DNA from: DATCVR01 sp036566745 | GTDB taxonomy: Bacteria; Actinomycetota; Actinomycetes; Jiangellales; Jiangellaceae | Length of the DNA: 16,173 nucleotides | Assembly: GCA_036566745.1 (NCBI GenBank) | Contig: DATCVR010000422.1 | Coordinates: forward strand, 1 to 16,173 | Reading direction: 5' to 3' | Shown: piece by piece, positions 14,355-16,173 of the stretch | Numbering within the stretch: position 1 is the stretch's first letter | Layout of the letters: every line of letters begins with the position of its first letter | The notes under the pieces: generated by a model | What the model was told of the DNA's origin: nothing | The model's database searches: none | What the model saw: the letters and a program-made list of their open reading frames with translations, nothing else | Position numbers and translations under genes: made by a program

Positions 14355-16173
14355 TCAGGCGTTGCCGTGCTTGCGGCGGGCGGCCGCCCGCCCGCGCAGC
14401 GACGCGTCGAGGACGACCTTGCGCAGCCGCACGGCGTTCGGCGTCACCTCGACGCATTCGTCGTCGCGGCAGAACTCGAGGGCCTGTTCGAGGGAGAGCT
14501 TGCGAGCGGGGACGAGCTTCTCGAACTCGTCGGCGTTGGACCGGACGTTGGTGAGCTTCTTCTCCTTGGTGATGTTGACGTCCATGTCGTCGGCGCGGGA
14601 GTTCTCGCCGACGATCATCCCCTCGTAGACCTCGGTGCCCGGCTCGACGAACAGGGTGCCGCGCTCCTGAAGGTTGATCATGGCGTAGGAGGTGGCAGCG
14701 CCGGTGCGGTCGGCCACGAGCGAGCCACTGGGACGGGTCCGCAGCTCGCCGAACCACGGCTCGTACCGCTCGAACACGTGGTGGGCCAGGCCGGTGCCGC
14801 GGGTCTCGGTCAGGAAGTCGGTGCGGAAGCCGATCAGGCCGCGGGCGGGCACCACGAACTCCATCCGGATCCAGCCGGTGCCGTGGTTGGTCATGTGCTC
14901 CATGCGGCCCTTACGCACGGCCAGGAGCTGCGTGATGGCGCCGAGGTACTCCTCGGGGCAGTCGATGGTGAGCCGCTCGACGGGCTCGTGGACCTTGCCG
15001 TCGATCTCGCGGGTGACGACCTGGGGCTTGCCGACCGTGAGCTCGAAGCCCTCGCGCCGCATCTGCTCGACGAGCACGGCCAGTGCCAGCTCGCCGCGGC
15101 CCTGGACCTCCCAGGCATCGGGACGTTCGGTGGGCAGCACCCGAAGAGAGACGTTGCCCACGAGTTCGGACTCGAGGCGGTCCTTGACCAGGCGCGCGGT
15201 GACCTTCGACCCGCCCGAGCGGCCCGACAGCGGTGAGGTGTTCGCGCCGATCGTCATCGACAGTGCGGGCTCGTCGACGGTGATCAGCGGCAGCGGGTGG
15301 GGGTCGTCGGCGTCCGCGAGGGTCTCGCCGATGGTGATCTCGGGGATGCCGGCCACGGCGATGATGTCGCCCGGACCGGCCGAGTCCGCCGCGACCCGCT
15401 CGAGGGCCTCGGTGACCAGGAGTTCGGTGATCTTGACCCGCTCGATGGTGCCGTCCTTGCGGCACCACGCGACCTGTGAGCCCTTGGTGATCTCGCCCTC
15501 GTGCACGCGGCACAGCGCCAGGCGGCCCAGGAACGGCGAGGCGTCGAGGTTGGTCACCTGCGCCTGGAGCGGCGCGCCCTCGGTGTAGGTGGGCGCCGGG
15601 ATGGTCCCGAGGATCGTCTCGACCAGCGGCCGGAGGTCGTCCGAGGCGGGCACGGAGGCGTCGGCCGGGCGCTCCAGCGACGCCTTGCCGTCGCGGGCGC
15701 AGGCGTAGACGATCGGGAAGTCGAGGACGGACTCGTCTGCGGCGTCGTCGAGGAGGTCGAGGAAGAGCTCGTAGGTCTCGTCGACCACCTCGGCGATGCG
15801 TGCGTCGGGCCGGTCGGTCTTGTTGACGACCAGCACGATGGGCAGCTTGGCCGCCAGCGCCTTGCGCAGCACGAACCGCGTCTGGGGCAGCGGCCCCTCG
15901 CTGGCGTCGACGAGCAGCACCACGCCGTCGACCATCGACAGGCCGCGCTCGACCTCGCCACCGAAGTCGGCGTGGCCGGGGGTGTCGATGATGTTGATCG
16001 TGGTGTCGCCCCACCGCACGGCGGTGTTCTTCGCGAGGATCGTGATGCCCTTCTCGCGCTCGAGGTCGCCGGAGTCCATGACCCGTTCGGCCACGTCCTG
16101 ATTCGACCGGAAGACGCCCGACTGCCAGAGCAGGGCATCGACCAGAGTGGTCTTGCCGTGGTCGACGTGGGCG
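14355..16173 (-). CDS. typA: Translational GTPase TypA/BipA (N-terminus outside the window)
   Basis: 605 residues are visible; only about the first ten are missing beyond the right edge. It is a ribosome-associated GTPase of the EF-G/LepA class, involved in ribosome assembly and stress adaptation. The window opens inside the P-loop (AHVDHGKTT), followed by REKGITI (switch I, about 39-45), DTPGHADF (G3, 63-70) and NKTD (G4, 117-120). Domain II and the EF-G-like domains III and V follow, then the TypA-specific C-terminal domain, marked by GTGWIRMEFVVPARGLIGFR. The C-terminus ends in a basic tail (RGRAAARRKHGNA). All GTPase motifs look intact. The binding-protein operon follows in the same direction after 328 bases, so it is probably transcribed separately. 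Confidence 0.95.
   Translation of the reverse strand, partial: AHVDHGKTTLVDALLWQSGVFRSNQDVAERVMDSGDLEREKGITILAKNTAVRWGDTTINIIDTPGHADFGGEVERGLSMVDGVVLLVDASEGPLPQTRFVLRKALAAKLPIVLVVNKTDRPDARIAEVVDETYELFLDLLDDAADESVLDFPIVYACARDGKASLERPADASVPASDDLRPLVETILGTIPAPTYTEGAPLQAQVTNLDASPFLGRLALCRVHEGEITKGSQVAWCRKDGTIERVKITELLVTEALERVAADSAGPGDIIAVAGIPEITIGETLADADDPHPLPLITVDEPALSMTIGANTSPLSGRSGGSKVTARLVKDRLESELVGNVSLRVLPTERPDAWEVQGRGELALAVLVEQMRREGFELTVGKPQVVTREIDGKVHEPVERLTIDCPEEYLGAITQLLAVRKGRMEHMTNHGTGWIRMEFVVPARGLIGFRTDFLTETRGTGLAHHVFERYEPWFGELRTRPSGSLVADRTGAATSYAMINLQERGTLFVEPGTEVYEGMIVGENSRADDMDVNITKEKKLTNVRSNADEFEKLVPARKLSLEQALEFCRDDECVEVTPNAVRLRKVVLDASLRGRAAARRKHGNA

Overview
The window comes from a very GC-rich actinobacterium. 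Third codon positions are almost always G or C, GTG starts are common, and a mycothiol biosynthesis gene (mshB) is present. The gene set fits the Propionibacteriales/Nocardioides-Aeromicrobium type, but the sequence alone does not fix the genus. Nearly all genes lie on the minus strand; the exceptions are a gene fragment at the left edge, a GNAT acetyltransferase and a GAF-type regulator.

Read in the minus direction (right to left), the layout is as follows. (1) typA/bipA, a translation-factor GTPase, is cut by the right edge (14355-16173). (2) A 328-base leader region precedes a complete five-gene peptide-type ABC importer: a family-5 lipoprotein binding protein (12377-14026), two permeases (11282-12202 and 10315-11289) and two ATPases (9257-10303 and 8254-9279). 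The last four genes overlap or nearly touch. A 16-bp stem-loop and a promoter-like TATAGT box separate the binding-protein gene from the first permease gene. (3) A 15-bp terminator hairpin separates the importer from a convergent plus-strand regulator (6792-8090) that joins an AcoR-like GAF sensor to a winged-helix DNA-binding domain. (4) mshB (5762-6682) diverges from the regulator and is coupled to a small DUF6113-like membrane protein (5403-5756). After a hairpin comes a large VanW-family cell-envelope protein (2730-5333) with an unusually long disordered cytoplasmic head. (5) A GNAT acetyltransferase (1706-2716, plus) shares a divergent promoter region with fdxA (1279-1608). fdxA is coupled to dapC (173-1273) of the lysine/diaminopimelate pathway. 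dapC overlaps, tail to tail, an unidentified gene fragment (1-180).

From memory, the order typA, family-5 lipoprotein, mshB, DUF6113-like protein, 7Fe ferredoxin, dapC matches the Mycobacterium tuberculosis stretch Rv1165 (typA), Rv1166 (lpqW), Rv1170 (mshB), Rv1171, Rv1177 (fdxC), Rv1178. The window therefore looks like an old chromosomal backbone neighbourhood rather than an island. The main difference is that the lipoprotein here sits in front of a whole transporter, whereas LpqW in mycobacteria has none. I found no CRISPR array, tRNA, rRNA, insertion sequence or phage genes. I do not see a clear new multi-gene system. The best leads are the gene-less promoter-plus-hairpins segment behind the regulator and the lpqW-position transporter.
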